Shown here one piece after another: positions 35,233-35,772 of a DNA stretch of 35,772 nucleotides. This DNA comes from Leptospira sp. Its GTDB lineage: Bacteria; Spirochaetota; Leptospiria; Leptospirales; Leptospiraceae. Positions within the stretch are counted from its first letter, which is position 1. The number at the start of each line of letters is the position of its first letter. The notes below the pieces were generated by a model. The model saw only the letters and a list, made by a program, of their open reading frames with translations, made no database searches and was not told the origin of the DNA. The position numbers were made by a program, and so were the translations under genes. The stretch is taken from assembly GCA_027531445.1 (NCBI GenBank), contig JAPZRK010000089.1, positions 1 through 35,772 on the forward strand. Reading direction: 5' to 3'.

Positions 35233-35772
35233 ATGATTTCAATAAGTGATCCAGATTTTGATCCGGAGAAGGCTGAATTAATCGCACAACTTGAGCAACT
35301 CAAGTATCAAATTTTGATACAAAACGTACTATTGGATGACTTCTTTAACAATTCACCTTGTGGATATATCAATTTGGATAAAGACGGTCGCATTCAAAAA
35401 TCAAATGTTACACTGCTTGATTGGCTAGGTTTTTCTCGGAAAGAACTTTTAGCATTTACTGATTTCAAAAATTTATTAATCCCAATAAACGCAGAGCAGT
35501 TTGAGCGAGGACTAGAGATCATCAGGAATGGCGGAAATGTAAATAATGAAGAGTTCACTATTCTCAAAAAAGATGGGAGTGAGTTACATGTCTATATTTC
35601 CGGTAAGATTGTATCTGCACCTGGCGAGGAGATTTTGATACGTTTGACAATCTTTGATGTAACGGACAAAAAACGAATCGAAAAGGATTTAGCCATCAAA
35701 TCAAAAGAGATTTTTCACCAAAATCAGATGATGAAACGAGAACTAACATTGGCGGCTGGTATCCAAAATGCG
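35233..35772 (+). CDS. PAS-domain RsbU/SpoIIE-like phosphatase (partial, runs off the window)
   Basis: 180 codons are present and the frame is open at the right edge. It starts at ATG 35233, the first start after an in-frame TAG at 35218. An N-terminal coiled coil (EKAELIAQLEQLKYQILIQ) is followed by a PAS domain (LDDFFNNSPCGYINLDKDGR, SNVTLLDWLGFSRKELLAF, EEFTILKKDGSELHVYISG, LTIFDVTDKKRIE). The last residues, MKRELTLAAGIQNA, match the conserved helix that opens PP2C-type RsbU/SpoIIE phosphatase domains (usually ELELAxxIQxxLLP). I therefore expect a cytosolic sensor phosphatase that dephosphorylates STAS anti-anti-sigma factors, such as the type encoded at 10627, though no direct pairing is shown. 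The catalytic domain is outside the window. Confidence 0.85.
   Translation, partial: MISISDPDFDPEKAELIAQLEQLKYQILIQNVLLDDFFNNSPCGYINLDKDGRIQKSNVTLLDWLGFSRKELLAFTDFKNLLIPINAEQFERGLEIIRNGGNVNNEEFTILKKDGSELHVYISGKIVSAPGEEILIRLTIFDVTDKKRIEKDLAIKSKEIFHQNQMMKRELTLAAGIQNA

Noticed and set aside
1..35772. CRISPR arrays, tRNA genes, insertion sequences or prophage
   Set aside because: No regularly spaced repeats, cloverleaf-like segments, transposase motifs or phage structural genes were seen; the tail-fibre-like modules are inside lipoproteins with lipobox signals.

Overview
The window looks like chromosomal DNA from a spirochaete, most probably a saprophytic-type Leptospira. This is inferred from gene content, not from a marker gene: AT-rich DNA, PAS-rich hybrid kinases, RsbU/STAS-type regulators, a beta-propeller (SBBP) lipoprotein, relaxed spirochaetal lipoboxes, FadL-type barrels and many outer-membrane proteins. 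No tRNA, rRNA, CRISPR array, insertion sequence or phage gene was seen.

Left part (1-7.5 kb), signalling: the tail of one hybrid kinase (3-197, plus strand) converges on a small STAS-like gene and a giant 1726-residue hybrid histidine kinase (645-5825, minus). The kinase has a textbook promoter and appears to start at CTG. Divergent from it are a single-domain response regulator and a receiver-adenylate cyclase fusion, so a phosphorelay feeding cAMP synthesis is plausible.

Middle left (7.5-15.8 kb), mixed genes: a small outer-membrane protein, a Crp/Fnr-like regulator, an SBBP lipoprotein, a STAS anti-anti-sigma factor, an outer-membrane barrel, a GNAT acetyltransferase, two small unknowns, and a TetR regulator followed by a DUF445 membrane protein.

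Central block (15.8-30.5 kb, all minus strand), the most interesting part. It reads, in order of transcription: a natural fusion of 2Fe-2S ferredoxin, flavin/NAD reductase and AlkB-type non-haem di-iron monooxygenase; two very large lipoproteins (1018 and 1412 residues) with Ig-like N-termini and a shared C-terminal region that resembles the two-domain BPI/LBP/CETP (TULIP) lipid-binding fold; a third large lipoprotein (1213 residues) of unknown fold; and a FadL/OmpP1 outer-membrane channel. The last four genes are joined by ATGA, TAATG and TAGATG junctions. A perfect 10-bp inverted repeat with a 12-nt spacer sits in the probable promoter of the monooxygenase. I infer a single module for capturing, importing and oxidising a hydrophobic substrate such as alkane, fatty acid or another lipid.

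Right part (30.7-35.8 kb): a small lipoprotein, a four-helix membrane protein, a membrane-anchored AraC regulator, an AarF/UbiB-type atypical kinase, a 0.5-kb gap with a structured leader, and the start of a PAS/RsbU-like regulator that runs off the window.
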